A DNA stretch of 64,000 nucleotides from CAWAYR01 sp050250875. GTDB taxonomy: Bacteria; Acidobacteriota; Vicinamibacteria; Vicinamibacterales; UBA2999. Position 1 is the first letter of the stretch; each line of letters begins with the position of its first letter. Below, in pieces: positions 43,702 through 52,062 of the stretch. The notes below the pieces were generated by a model. That model saw only the letters and a list, made by a program, of their open reading frames with translations, was not told the origin of the DNA and ran no database searches. Both the position numbers and the translations under genes were made by a program. The DNA is taken from contig JBFWNV010000002.1 in the NCBI GenBank assembly GCA_050250875.1, forward strand, positions 310,001 through 374,000. The letters are read 5' to 3'.

Positions 43702-43712
43702 CGTGCCGTCAG
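43698..43712. terminator. Palindrome spanning two convergent stop codons
   Basis: CTGACG-TGC-CGTCAG forms a 6-bp stem containing both stop codons: TGA of the plus-strand gene at 43699-43701, and TGA on the minus strand at 43711-43709. Short and without a T-run, so terminator activity is uncertain. Confidence 0.35.
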
Positions 43713-45166
43713 GGGCGAACGCGGTAGCGGCCGAAGAAGAGGTCGCCGTAGTGATCGCAGCGGATCGCGCCTTCGGGGACGCCGTCGCCGTCGAAGTCGG
43801 CCGTCAGGCGAAGAAAGCCCGTCACCGCCAGGCTCCGCCCGTCGGCTGAGAACATCGCGGCCCGCACCTGATCGTCGGCCGGGCCGGTGATCGCCAGCAC
43901 CTGCTGCACGGCGCCGCCGTGGTCGAGCAGTGCGACGAAGCCCTCGCTGTGGCCGTCGGGATCGGCGGCCGCGTCGGGCCGGCCGTCGAGGTCGAGATCC
44001 AGGCGCCGCTCGTAGAGGCCGCCGACCGCGAGGCGGTCGGCACTGACGGCCAGGGCCTGGATCGCGATCCGCTCCTTCTGCTGGAAGGCCCGCACCCAAC
44101 GCAGCCGTCCGCCGCGTTCGAGTCGGGCGACGTAGGGCGTGGCGGCACCCCCGGTCGCCACGACATCGGCGGTGCCGTCGCCGTCGAGATCGGCGGTGCC
44201 CCGCGTGTAGCCGGTGGCGACCAGGTCGCCGCCAGGAAGCACGGCCAGCTGGCCGACCCGGTTGAGTCCGCGGCCGAGGACCGCCGCGGCGCGGACCAGG
44301 CGCCCCGACGGGTCGAAGTGCGCGAGAAACGGCGCTGCCGTCGCGCCCGCTGACGGCAGATCGACCTGGCCGTCGCGGTCGAGATCGACGTCGGCGCCGG
44401 CGTAGTGCCCGGCGACGAGCACCGCGCCGTCGGCAGCCACCGCGATGGCGGCGCCGGTGATATCCCCGGTGCTGGCGGCCACCCTGGCCCAGCGGAGCGC
44501 GCCGGTGAGGTCGTAGGAGGCGACCAGCAGGCCGTTGGCGGAGGTGACGGTGGCATCGACGCGCCCATCCGAGTCGAGATCGACGCCGGCCTGCACGGTC
44601 CCGGTCACGTAGACGTTGCCGGCGGCGTCCGACGCCGCCGCGGAGAGCGAATCGTGCCGTTCGCCGCCAATCGCCCGGGCCCACAGCGGGTCGCCGTTGC
44701 TGCCGTAGCGCGCCAGAAGGCCGTCGGCGGCGCCGCGGGAGACGACGCGCTCGCCGGAGCGGAAGCGCATGCTGTCGATGAACGCGCCGACCAGGAAGGC
44801 CCCGCCCTGGCGATCGAGTGCGACGCTCATCTGCCCGTAGGACGCGGCCGGACTGCGCGGTGCGCGCACCCAGGCCAGATCGCCGCCGGGGCGCCCCTTC
44901 ATGATGATCGGGTCGTGCCCACCTTCGGAGCGCTGGTCGATCCGGCCATCGCCATCGAGATCGAGCGCGCCGTAGCGGCCGACGACGATGAAGCTGCCGT
45001 CGGGCAGCACGGCGGTGTCGTGCCCGGAGTCGCCGCAGCAGGGGCCCGACAGCGCCCACGCCTGCTCGTAGGCGAAACGCGGCTGGCCCGACGTGGCGCC
45101 CGGCCCGCACAGCAGGAGCAGCAGCGCCACCGTCGTCGTCATCCACTCCGCCGGTCGTTCGGTCAT
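43709..45166 (-). CDS. Secreted beta-propeller protein with Asp-rich calcium-type loops
   Basis: This is a 485-residue protein. ATG 45166 is chosen because GAGAGG lies just upstream and a signal peptide follows (TTTVALLLLLCGPGATSG). The protein repeats a unit of about 60 residues: a line of hydrophobic strands (WVRAPRSPAASYGQMSVALD, NVYVTGTVQAGVDLD) and a calcium-binding-like loop of DxDxDG type. Loops seen are DLDGDGRID, DLDSDGRVD, DLDRDGQVD, DLDGDGTAD and DFDGDGVPEG. This fits SBBP/delta-60-like propellers with EF-hand-like calcium loops. No catalytic motif is visible. It is convergent with the FG-GAP operon and likely belongs to the same extracellular protein set. Confidence 0.78.
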   Translation of the reverse strand: MTERPAEWMTTTVALLLLLCGPGATSGQPRFAYEQAWALSGPCCGDSGHDTAVLPDGSFIVVGRYGALDLDGDGRIDQRSEGGHDPIIMKGRPGGDLAWVRAPRSPAASYGQMSVALDRQGGAFLVGAFIDSMRFRSGERVVSRGAADGLLARYGSNGDPLWARAIGGERHDSLSAAASDAAGNVYVTGTVQAGVDLDSDGRVDATVTSANGLLVASYDLTGALRWARVAASTGDITGAAIAVAADGAVLVAGHYAGADVDLDRDGQVDLPSAGATAAPFLAHFDPSGRLVRAAAVLGRGLNRVGQLAVLPGGDLVATGYTRGTADLDGDGTADVVATGGAATPYVARLERGGRLRWVRAFQQKERIAIQALAVSADRLAVGGLYERRLDLDLDGRPDAAADPDGHSEGFVALLDHGGAVQQVLAITGPADDQVRAAMFSADGRSLAVTGFLRLTADFDGDGVPEGAIRCDHYGDLFFGRYRVRP

Positions 45167-45285
45167 CGGCACCTCTCTATCACAAGCGCACTCCGTACGC
45201 CGCACCCGACAGCATGGCCGCCGGCCCGAGTCCGGGTGCTCGAGTCCCGGGCCAGGCCGCCGGCCCCGTACCATGGACGGCGTCC

Positions 45286-46527
45286 ATGCCGTCGCGCGAC
45301 GCCTACGCCGCCCTGCGCAACCCGATCGTGCGGCGCTTCGCCGGGGGCCGCTTCGGCGCCGTGCTCGGCCTGCAGATGATCTCGGTGGCGGTGGGCTGGC
45401 ACCTGTACGAGCGCACCGCCAGCGCCTGGGCGCTCGGCTTGGTCGGTGCGACCGAACTGGCGCCGGTGTTCCTGCTGCTGCCGATCACCGGCACGGTGGC
45501 GGACCGCTTCCCGCGGCGGACGGTGGCCGCGCTGGCCCACCTCAGCCTGTCGCTCGCCGCGCTCGGCCTGGCGGCGATCACGTGGCGCCAGGCGCCGGTG
45601 GCGTGGATCTACGTGCTGCTGGCGGTGATCGGCACGGGCCGGGCGTTTGCGATGCCGGCGGCGGCGACGATCCTGCCGCGGCTGCTGACGCCGCAGGAGT
45701 TCGCCAATGCCAATGCGTGGATCTCCTCCACCTTCCAGTTCGCGGCGGTAACCGGGCCGGCGCTGGCCGGCGTGCTCATCGGGGTGACCGGCACGGCGAC
45801 GGCGGCGCTGCTGGTGGCGGCCGCGGGGGAGCTGCTGTTCGTGACCCAGCTGCTGCGGCTGCCGGAGGTGCCGGTGCTGGCGGCGGCGCGCGCGGCCGGC
45901 TGGCAGCACGTGTTCGCCGGCTTCCGCTTCGTCCGCGGCAGCCGCATCTACCTGGCGGCGATCACGCTCGACCTGTTCGCGGTGCTGTTCGGCGGCGCCA
46001 CGGCGCTGTTGCCGATCTTCGCCAAGGACATCCTGCAGGTCGGGCCGCAGGGGCTGGGCTGGCTGCGCGCCGCGCCGGCCACGGGGTCGATGCTGATGGC
46101 GCTGGTCCAGACGCGGCTGCCGCCGTGGCGTCACCCCGGCCGGGTGCTGCTGACGGCGGTGGTGCTCTACGGCGTGGCGACCATCGGCCTCGGTCTGTCG
46201 CGCGACTTCTTCCTGTCGCTGGCGTGTCTGCTCGCGACCGGCCTGTGCGATTCGGTGAGCGTCGTCATCCGCCTCACGCTGGAGCAGCTCATCACGCCCG
46301 ACGAGCTGCGCGGCCGGGTGTCGGCGATCAAATCGGTGTTCGTCGGCTTCTCGAACGAGTTCGGCGCCTTCGAAAGCGGGGCCACGGCGGCGCTCGTCGG
46401 CCCGGTGGCGTCGGTGGTCGGCGGCGGCGTCGCGGTGATGGTCGTCGTGCTGACGATCCGGCGGGTGTGGCCGGAGCTGTGGCACCTGCCACCGCTGCAC
46501 ACCCTGCGCCCCGAACCGCACGGCTGA
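45286..46527 (+). CDS. MFS transporter, EntS/MFS_3-like exporter
   Basis: This is a 413-residue protein with 12 predicted helices, starting at ATG 45286. The loop 2-3 signature is GTVADRFPRRTVAALAHLS. Helix 4-5 has GRAFAMPAAATILPRLLTPQEFANANAW, typical of the MFS_3 (enterobactin-exporter-like) group. The second half repeats the pattern at LEQLITPDELRGRVSAIKSVF. It probably exports a small molecule by proton antiport. No siderophore or biosynthetic genes are near, so the substrate is unknown. Confidence 0.87.
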   Translation: MPSRDAYAALRNPIVRRFAGGRFGAVLGLQMISVAVGWHLYERTASAWALGLVGATELAPVFLLLPITGTVADRFPRRTVAALAHLSLSLAALGLAAITWRQAPVAWIYVLLAVIGTGRAFAMPAAATILPRLLTPQEFANANAWISSTFQFAAVTGPALAGVLIGVTGTATAALLVAAAGELLFVTQLLRLPEVPVLAAARAAGWQHVFAGFRFVRGSRIYLAAITLDLFAVLFGGATALLPIFAKDILQVGPQGLGWLRAAPATGSMLMALVQTRLPPWRHPGRVLLTAVVLYGVATIGLGLSRDFFLSLACLLATGLCDSVSVVIRLTLEQLITPDELRGRVSAIKSVFVGFSNEFGAFESGATAALVGPVASVVGGGVAVMVVVLTIRRVWPELWHLPPLHTLRPEPHG

Positions 46528-46579
46528 GGTGAACCGCGGGTGAGTGGCGTATGCTCATGCGGCTGTCCTGGAGGCACCC

Positions 46580-48028
46580 ATGCGTCACAGTCCGCTCCGC
46601 CTGATGTCCGTCGCCGCGATCGTCGCCGCCGCCGGATGCACCCAACGCACCCCCGAGCAGCAGCTGATACACGACGCCGCCGAAGCGATGGGCGGGCAGG
46701 CCCGAATCGAGGCGGCGGCCGTGCTGACCATGGAGGGCATCGGCACGCAGTACAACCTCGGCCAGGACATGCGGCCTGGGCTGGCGGAGCAGACCTTCAC
46801 GGTGAGCGCGTTCAAACGTGAGCTCGAACCCGGACAGGCGCGCATGCGGACGAGCCAGACCCGCACGCCGAACTTCCTCTATTTCCAGGGCCCGCAGGCG
46901 CAGACGCAGACCGCCGGCGTGGACGGCGACGTGGCCTACAACGTCGGCGCCAACGGCACGCCGACGCGGGCAGGAGCCGCCGCGGCGGGCGACCGGCGCG
47001 TCGATCAGCTGCACCATCCGCTACGGCTGCTGCGTCTGGCCCTCGCTGCCGACGCCAACTTGTCGGCGGTGCGCACCGAGGGGGCGGAGCGGCTGATCGA
47101 CGTCACCACCGACGCCGGTCCGATCACGCTGGCCGTCGGCGCCGACAACCGGCCGACCCGCATCCAGTCACCAGGCACGCACATCAACCTCGGCGACGTC
47201 ACGCTGACGACGACGTTCGCCGACTACGCCGATGCCGACGGCCTGCAGCTGCCGACCCGGATTACCACCAAGGTGGACGACTTCACCACCGGCACCTACC
47301 AGGTGAAGAACACGACCGCCGCCAGCGGCAGCGTCGAGGCGCCGGCCGACGCGAAGAACGCGGCGGCCCCGGCGGCTCCCACCGCCAACGTCACGGTCGA
47401 AGAGGTGGCGCCCGGCGTGTGGTTCCTGGCCGGGCAGTCGCATCACAGCGCCGTGGTCGCCTTCAAGGACCGCCTGGTGATGATCGAGGCGCCGCAGAGC
47501 GAGGCCCGATCGCTGGCGGCGATCGCCAAGGCGAAGGAGCTGCGCCCGGGCACGCCGCTCACCCACCTGGTGATGTCGCACCATCACTTCGATCACTCGA
47601 CCGGCCTGCGCGCGGCCATCGCCGAGGGCCTGACCATCGTCACGCAGGCCGGCAACGAGGCCTTCGTGAAGGAGATGGCGGCCCGGCCGTTCACGCGCCA
47701 GTCCGACGCGCTGGCCAAAGCGCCCAGGCCGGTCACGGTCGAGCCGTTCGCCGACACCACGACGATCACCGACGGCGCCCGTCAGCTGGTGCTCTACCAC
47801 GTAACCGGCAACCCGCACAGCGACACCATGCTGATGGCCTACCTGCCGCGTGAACGCCTGCTCATCGAAGTGGACGCCTTCAGCCCGGGCGGCACCTATC
47901 ACCCCTACGCGGCGAACCTGCTCGAGCACGTCCAGAAGCGGAAGCTGCGGGTAGACCGGATCATCCCGCTGCACGGGGCGATCGTGCCGTTCAGCGCGCT
48001 GGCGGCCGCCGCGAAGCCGGCCGCGTAG
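46580..48028 (+). CDS. Exported metallo-beta-lactamase-fold hydrolase, likely lipoprotein
   Basis: This is a 482-residue protein starting at ATG 46580 after TGGAGG. The signal ends in a lipobox-like AAAGC (Cys at about 20). Residues about 25-250 form a beta-rich N-terminal domain, possibly a lipid- or substrate-binding module. Residues about 275-475 are the metallo-beta-lactamase fold: VMSHHHFDHSTG with the HxHxDH motif, then GNPHSDTM, VDAFSPGG and IPLHG. It should bind two zinc ions. Function is within the broad glyoxalase/lactonase-like group; no specific substrate is evident. Confidence 0.82.
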   Translation: MRHSPLRLMSVAAIVAAAGCTQRTPEQQLIHDAAEAMGGQARIEAAAVLTMEGIGTQYNLGQDMRPGLAEQTFTVSAFKRELEPGQARMRTSQTRTPNFLYFQGPQAQTQTAGVDGDVAYNVGANGTPTRAGAAAAGDRRVDQLHHPLRLLRLALAADANLSAVRTEGAERLIDVTTDAGPITLAVGADNRPTRIQSPGTHINLGDVTLTTTFADYADADGLQLPTRITTKVDDFTTGTYQVKNTTAASGSVEAPADAKNAAAPAAPTANVTVEEVAPGVWFLAGQSHHSAVVAFKDRLVMIEAPQSEARSLAAIAKAKELRPGTPLTHLVMSHHHFDHSTGLRAAIAEGLTIVTQAGNEAFVKEMAARPFTRQSDALAKAPRPVTVEPFADTTTITDGARQLVLYHVTGNPHSDTMLMAYLPRERLLIEVDAFSPGGTYHPYAANLLEHVQKRKLRVDRIIPLHGAIVPFSALAAAAKPAA

Positions 48029-48034
48029 TCGCGC

Positions 48035-48532
48035 TCAGTTGCCGACGAACTCGACGGCCCAATAGGTGGCGTAGCGCGAGCCGCGAATGCGCACCAGGCC
48101 GATGCCGGCGCCGTCGTGCCTGCGCTCGAGCAGCGCGTTACGGTGCGAGCGGCTGTCGAGCCACTGCTCGACCTGACGCAGCGCCGTGGTGCTCGTGCCG
48201 AGGATCTCGGCGAGCCGGTTCCATTCCCTGGCGTCGCGGCCGGCGATGCGCCGGTAGCGATCCTGCAGCTTCTCGCGCTCGCGGTTGCGGTGATCGAAGT
48301 AGTTGCGGCAGGCCATGTCGGCGGCGTGGGCCATGGCCATGCGGTCGAGGACGGCCACGCGGGCCAGGCGCGGCCGCCGGCGCTCCCCGCGCACCTGGTT
48401 GAGCAGGTCGAGCATGTGCGACTGCTCCGCCGACGAGGTGGTCCAGGCGCGACCGTCGGGGCAGCGCCCGTTCACCGGCACCGGCGCCTCGAGCGACAGG
48501 AGCGACGCGAGCAGGGCGAACGTGGGCCACAT
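48035..48532 (-). CDS. Secreted CAP-superfamily (SCP/YkwD-like) protein
   Basis: This is a 165-residue protein with a short signal peptide (PTFALLASLLSLEAPVPV). The CAP fold is recognisable from HMLDLLNQVRGERRRP, then AHAADMACRNYFDHRNRE, then EILGTSTTALRQVEQWLDSRSHRNALL, and RHDGAGIGLVRI. The His in YFDH and the later SRSHR segment match CAP-cavity residues. Bacterial YkwD-like proteins are exported; the activity is unknown, with wall- or lipid-related roles proposed. It is convergent with the MBL gene at 6 bp. Confidence 0.83.
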   Translation of the reverse strand: MWPTFALLASLLSLEAPVPVNGRCPDGRAWTTSSAEQSHMLDLLNQVRGERRRPRLARVAVLDRMAMAHAADMACRNYFDHRNREREKLQDRYRRIAGRDAREWNRLAEILGTSTTALRQVEQWLDSRSHRNALLERRHDGAGIGLVRIRGSRYATYWAVEFVGN

Positions 48533-48619
48533 GCCGCGATCGAGGGTAGCAAAACCAGGACCAGCGCTGGCCGGGGCGTATCCGCCGGACGGGGCGGCGC
48601 GGCGGGGCCACCGCGTACG

Positions 48620-49240
48620 CTATTGGTGGCTCTGCGCCCGAAGCTGTCCGTCGGCGATTCCGAACAGTCGCGGCGTCTCCACCCCGAGCAGTCGCAGCAT
48701 CAGGTCGAGCTGGCCACGATGGTGCGCCTCGTGCTCGGTCATCAGCTGCAGCCAGCGCCACGTGGGAATCTGCGCGCCGGTGGGCGGGGCGACGCGGCGT
48801 TCGAGCGCCTCGTCGTCGAGGCGCTGGAGCAGCGCCATCGACTCCTCGTGCATGGCGTCGAGATACGCCAGCACGCCTTCCCGGCCGTACGCCAGCGACT
48901 TGTCGTGGCCGGGGTAGCGCGAGACGCCGCCGAGCGCGACCTCGACGAACAGATGGCGCTCGGCCGCAGCCAGGTGGCGGAGGAGGTCCGCGCAGGTGAA
49001 CGCCCCGGGGGTCGGCGCCCAATCGAACGCCGAATCCGGGATACCGGCGGCGAGCCGGGCGGTGCGGCCACGCGCCGTGTCGAGGGCGCGCAGCAGATCG
49101 GCGAGGCGCTCGGGCAGGGCCGGCGGGCGCGGACGGTCGAGACGGCGCACCGGCAGCCGGCGTCCTTCGCGCAGCAGACGCGGAGGCGGCGGCGCCGGGA
49201 TCGGAATCGTCAGGTGGTCGAGGCTGGGCACGAGCAGCAT
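48620..49240 (-). CDS. DinB-like four-helix metal protein
   Basis: This is a 206-residue protein. ATG 49240 is preferred because GAGGGATGTG lies upstream; a longer frame to 49360 lacks such support. The DinB fold is seen from LADLLRALDTARGRTARLAAG, then FTCADLLRHLAAAERHLF, and TEHEAHHRGQLDLMLRLLG. The metal-binding His residues are in ERHLF and HEAHHRGQ. DinB-like proteins are often thiol-dependent (bacillithiol or mycothiol-type) transferases or are of unknown activity. It is cytoplasmic. Confidence 0.8.
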   Translation of the reverse strand: MLLVPSLDHLTIPIPAPPPPRLLREGRRLPVRRLDRPRPPALPERLADLLRALDTARGRTARLAAGIPDSAFDWAPTPGAFTCADLLRHLAAAERHLFVEVALGGVSRYPGHDKSLAYGREGVLAYLDAMHEESMALLQRLDDEALERRVAPPTGAQIPTWRWLQLMTEHEAHHRGQLDLMLRLLGVETPRLFGIADGQLRAQSHQ

Positions 49241-49400
49241 CACATCCCTCGCCCGAAAGAGCGACGCGACGACCGACCGGCCCTCACCTGCAATCGGGAC
49301 GATCACGAAGACATCCGAGAGTGCTGCAGATTCCGCCAGGGGTGGCAACGGCTGCGGCACGTGAGTTTGTCTTCGTGACAGTCCCGATTACCTCACGGCG

Positions 49401-49824
49401 TCATGGCACGCTGACGGGCCCCTCGCTGGACGGTGCGCCAACACCACAGGCGCTCCCGGCCGCGACGCCCGGGGCGATCCCGGCGAGATTGACCACCAGT
49501 GCCGTCACGTTACCCATCGCGATGTCGGCCAGATTGCTGGCGCCGGGCGCCGAGCCGACACGCATGCAATAGTTCGTGGCGCTCAGCGGGGCAACCAGCT
49601 GAACCGCGCGACACCGCCCGCCTTCACCACCGAGAGTCCGCCCGGCACCACGGCGTCGGCCGAGCAGCGAGCGTGACGGGCACCTCGACCGCAGGCGCCG
49701 ACAGGACGCAGACGTGCCCGCGCGCAACCCGGTGAAGTAGCAGCCATCGCGAACCCGGTGGGGTGGACGGCGGCCCGCTGGCAGCCACCGTGGCGAGCCG
49801 CGTCGTGTAGGTGGTGGCCACCGG
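49401..49824 (-). pseudogene. Frameshifted remnant of a secreted FN3-domain protein
   Basis: Three minus-strand segments in different frames together spell an FN3-like sequence. They are TTYTTRLATVAASGPPSTPPG (near 49700-49815), then CSADAVVPGGLSVVKAGGV and FSWLP (near 49590-49680), then ATNYCMRVGSAPG, ASNLADIAMGNVT and VVNLAGIAPG (49401-49580). No single frame is open and convincing over the whole. The order and style resemble the intact FN3-like gene at 460. The flanks 49241-49400 and 49825-49924 hold nothing else I can recognise. Confidence 0.6.
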
Positions 49825-49924
49825 CGGCGTTTCGGTCGTGCGGCCGCGCGACAGGCTGCCGCGGTGGGCAATGCCGCGCGGGCGTGCCGACGGCGCGGAG
49901 GGCGAGGGCCGGGACTCCGGCGAG

Positions 49925-50293
49925 CTAGTCGAGCGGCCGGACGATCCGGCACGCCTGCAGGTGGCCCTGCGCGTCGGCGCCGTACTCGTAATACCCCTGG
50001 CCGAGGCGCAGCGTGAGCGCGTAGCCCGAGACGTCGCCGCTGGCGGCGGCGGCCTCGGCCGCGGCGCAGAGATCGCCGCCGGCGAAGCGCCGCGGGCTGC
50101 GCGACACGACCGTCACCTGGTCGGCGCGCCCGTTGGCGCTCTTCGCCACTTCCTGCTTCACGAGTTGCTCGATCTCGTCAGCCGTGTAGGTCCGCGTCGG
50201 CGCCGGCGAGACGAAGCGCTGCGCCGTGGCGGCGAGTCCCACCGCCGCGAGCATCCCGGCCACGAGCATCAACTGGCGCCACATCGCTCGCAT
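49925..50293 (-). CDS. Small exported protein of unknown function
   Basis: This is a 122-residue protein starting at ATG 50293 (or ATG 50284). A signal peptide (LMLVAGMLAAVGLAATAQ) is followed by a short helix with YTADEIEQLVKQEVAK. A small alpha/beta domain follows, with one Cys pair (DLCAAAEAA and LQACRIV) and an aromatic strand LGQGYYEYG. No family is recognised. It lies just downstream of the GT-C-like membrane protein gene region on the same strand, 40 bp away, and may be co-transcribed. Confidence 0.6.
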   Translation of the reverse strand: MRAMWRQLMLVAGMLAAVGLAATAQRFVSPAPTRTYTADEIEQLVKQEVAKSANGRADQVTVVSRSPRRFAGGDLCAAAEAAAASGDVSGYALTLRLGQGYYEYGADAQGHLQACRIVRPLD

Positions 50294-50333
50294 CAGTCTA
50301 GCCAGCGCCGGGCGTGAGTCAACGGCTGAGCCG

Positions 50334-51974
50334 TCACGGTCGAGGCGGCAGCTCCCAGAGCGAGGCCCCGTGATCCGCCGACAAACGGCGGGCGCCGCCC
50401 TCGGCCAGCCAGCGTTGCACGGAATCTGCCTGGGCCGGAGCCCACGCGGCGCTGTGCACGACGGCGTGGGTGGCCGGAGGCAGCGCCGCCCAGGCGGCCT
50501 TCGGGTCGAGCCAGGGAGCGGTCAGCGCCGGGAGTCGGGCCCGGTACGACGGCGGGAACACGCCGCTGTAACCGTTCACCAGCCGGCGGCCGTGCGCCAG
50601 ACTGGCGGCCATGTACCGCACCTCGTAGGCCGGCTCGCCAAATGGCAGCTCGACCACGACGGCGGCGGGATCCAGGGCGGCGACGGCGTCGTAGATCGGC
50701 GCCGGCGGCGTCGCCGGATCGAGGTAGGCGGGGGTGGCGCGCAAGTGCCCCACGCCAACCGGCACGTCGCGGGGGAACGGCGCCGCCCAGTACGCGGAGA
50801 GGTGCACGGCCAGCGCCGCAACGACGAGGGCGGCGCCGCCCCGCCGCGACAGGTCGCTGGTCAGGGCCGCGCCGAGACCCGCCAGGGTCGCCAGGGCCAG
50901 CATCAGGACCATCGCCATACGCGACGCCACGCGGAGGCCGGAGAACCCGGGCACGGAGTCGTAGAGCCAGCCATAGAGGCCGGGGATGGGCAGCGGCGCG
51001 CCGTGCCAGCGCGGCGTCGGGCCGAGCGACAGCCACCACGCCGCGAGCGCGGTCGCGGCGAAGAGCACGATCGCCCAGCGCCACTGGCGGGCCGACGCGC
51101 GCCACGACAGCGCGACCGCGGCGGCGGTGAGCGCCAGCATCGGCACGAGGTGACGGCCGGCCGCGACGTAGGCGTCGAGCGTGAGCGACGACATCTCCAC
51201 TTCGGAACGCGGCCTGGCGATCTGGAGCGTTCGCTGCACCTCGACGTAGGGCAACAGGAACGGCACGACGAGCGCCGCGACGACGGCGGCCGCGATGCCG
51301 AGGGCGACCGGCCCGCCGCGGCGGCGCCAGCCGTCGTGCCGGTAGAGCACGACCGCGGCGAACAGCCCGATGAGCGGCGTGAAGTAGGCCAGATAGTAGA
51401 GGCTCGACCACGCCGTGGCGACCATCGCCGCGGCGGCGCCGGCCAGAGCCCGCCGCGATCCCGTCCGCGCGAAGGCGAGCAGCCCGGCCAGCACGAACGG
51501 CGGCCACTGCGCCGACAGCGTGTGCAGGTGCGACAGCGAGATCAGCCGGTAGACGTTGAAGCCGTAGATCACTCCCGCCACCAGCGCGGCGTCGCGGCGG
51601 CCGGTGAGCGTGCGCACGAAGGCATAGGCGGCCACCGCCGACAGCCAGAAGCTGGCGAGGAACGCGACGTTGTAGGCCGCAATCGGCGGGCCGCCGAGCC
51701 AGCCGACGGGCAGCGTCAGCAGCGCCTGCGCGGTGAAGTGCTCCGAGTAGGCGAGGGTCAGCGGCTCGGGCGCGAAGATCGGTGCGTCCCACATCCGTGC
51801 GAACGCGCCGACGTCGCCGCCGGCCAGCGCCGTGAGATGGCGCGCCACCCACGCCATCACCCAGGTGACGAACAGCGGGTCGCCCAGATCGCTCGGCAGG
51901 CTGCGGCCGAGGTTCGGGACGAGCGGCCACGTCGCCGCCACGGTGAGGGCCGCGAAGCCGATCGCGACGGGCAC
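50334..51974 (-). CDS. Polytopic membrane protein, GT-C/YfhO-like
   Basis: This is a 546-residue protein with about 10-11 helices, starting at GTG 51974. The first periplasmic loop has LPSDLGDPLFVTWVMAW, where the DxGDPL-type acidic site after helix 1 resembles GT-C glycosyltransferases. A further loop is NVYRLISLSHLHTLSAQWPP. The C-terminal 170 residues are a soluble periplasmic domain (PIYDAVAALDPAAVVVELPFG). GT-C enzymes use polyprenyl-phosphate sugars; whether this one is active is unclear. It is divergent from the M24 peptidase gene by 88 bp. Confidence 0.68.
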   Translation of the reverse strand: MPVAIGFAALTVAATWPLVPNLGRSLPSDLGDPLFVTWVMAWVARHLTALAGGDVGAFARMWDAPIFAPEPLTLAYSEHFTAQALLTLPVGWLGGPPIAAYNVAFLASFWLSAVAAYAFVRTLTGRRDAALVAGVIYGFNVYRLISLSHLHTLSAQWPPFVLAGLLAFARTGSRRALAGAAAAMVATAWSSLYYLAYFTPLIGLFAAVVLYRHDGWRRRGGPVALGIAAAVVAALVVPFLLPYVEVQRTLQIARPRSEVEMSSLTLDAYVAAGRHLVPMLALTAAAVALSWRASARQWRWAIVLFAATALAAWWLSLGPTPRWHGAPLPIPGLYGWLYDSVPGFSGLRVASRMAMVLMLALATLAGLGAALTSDLSRRGGAALVVAALAVHLSAYWAAPFPRDVPVGVGHLRATPAYLDPATPPAPIYDAVAALDPAAVVVELPFGEPAYEVRYMAASLAHGRRLVNGYSGVFPPSYRARLPALTAPWLDPKAAWAALPPATHAVVHSAAWAPAQADSVQRWLAEGGARRLSADHGASLWELPPRP

Positions 51975-52062
51975 GAGGTCGAGGGCGGCGCCGCGCGGCG
52001 CGCGGGCCGGCGAGTCGGAGCGCAGGCCGCCATTATCGAACAGGTCGGTCTACACTGGCGGC

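Noticed and set aside
45286..46527. Siderophore export locus
   Set aside because: The MFS protein resembles EntS only at family level; no siderophore synthesis or uptake genes are adjacent.
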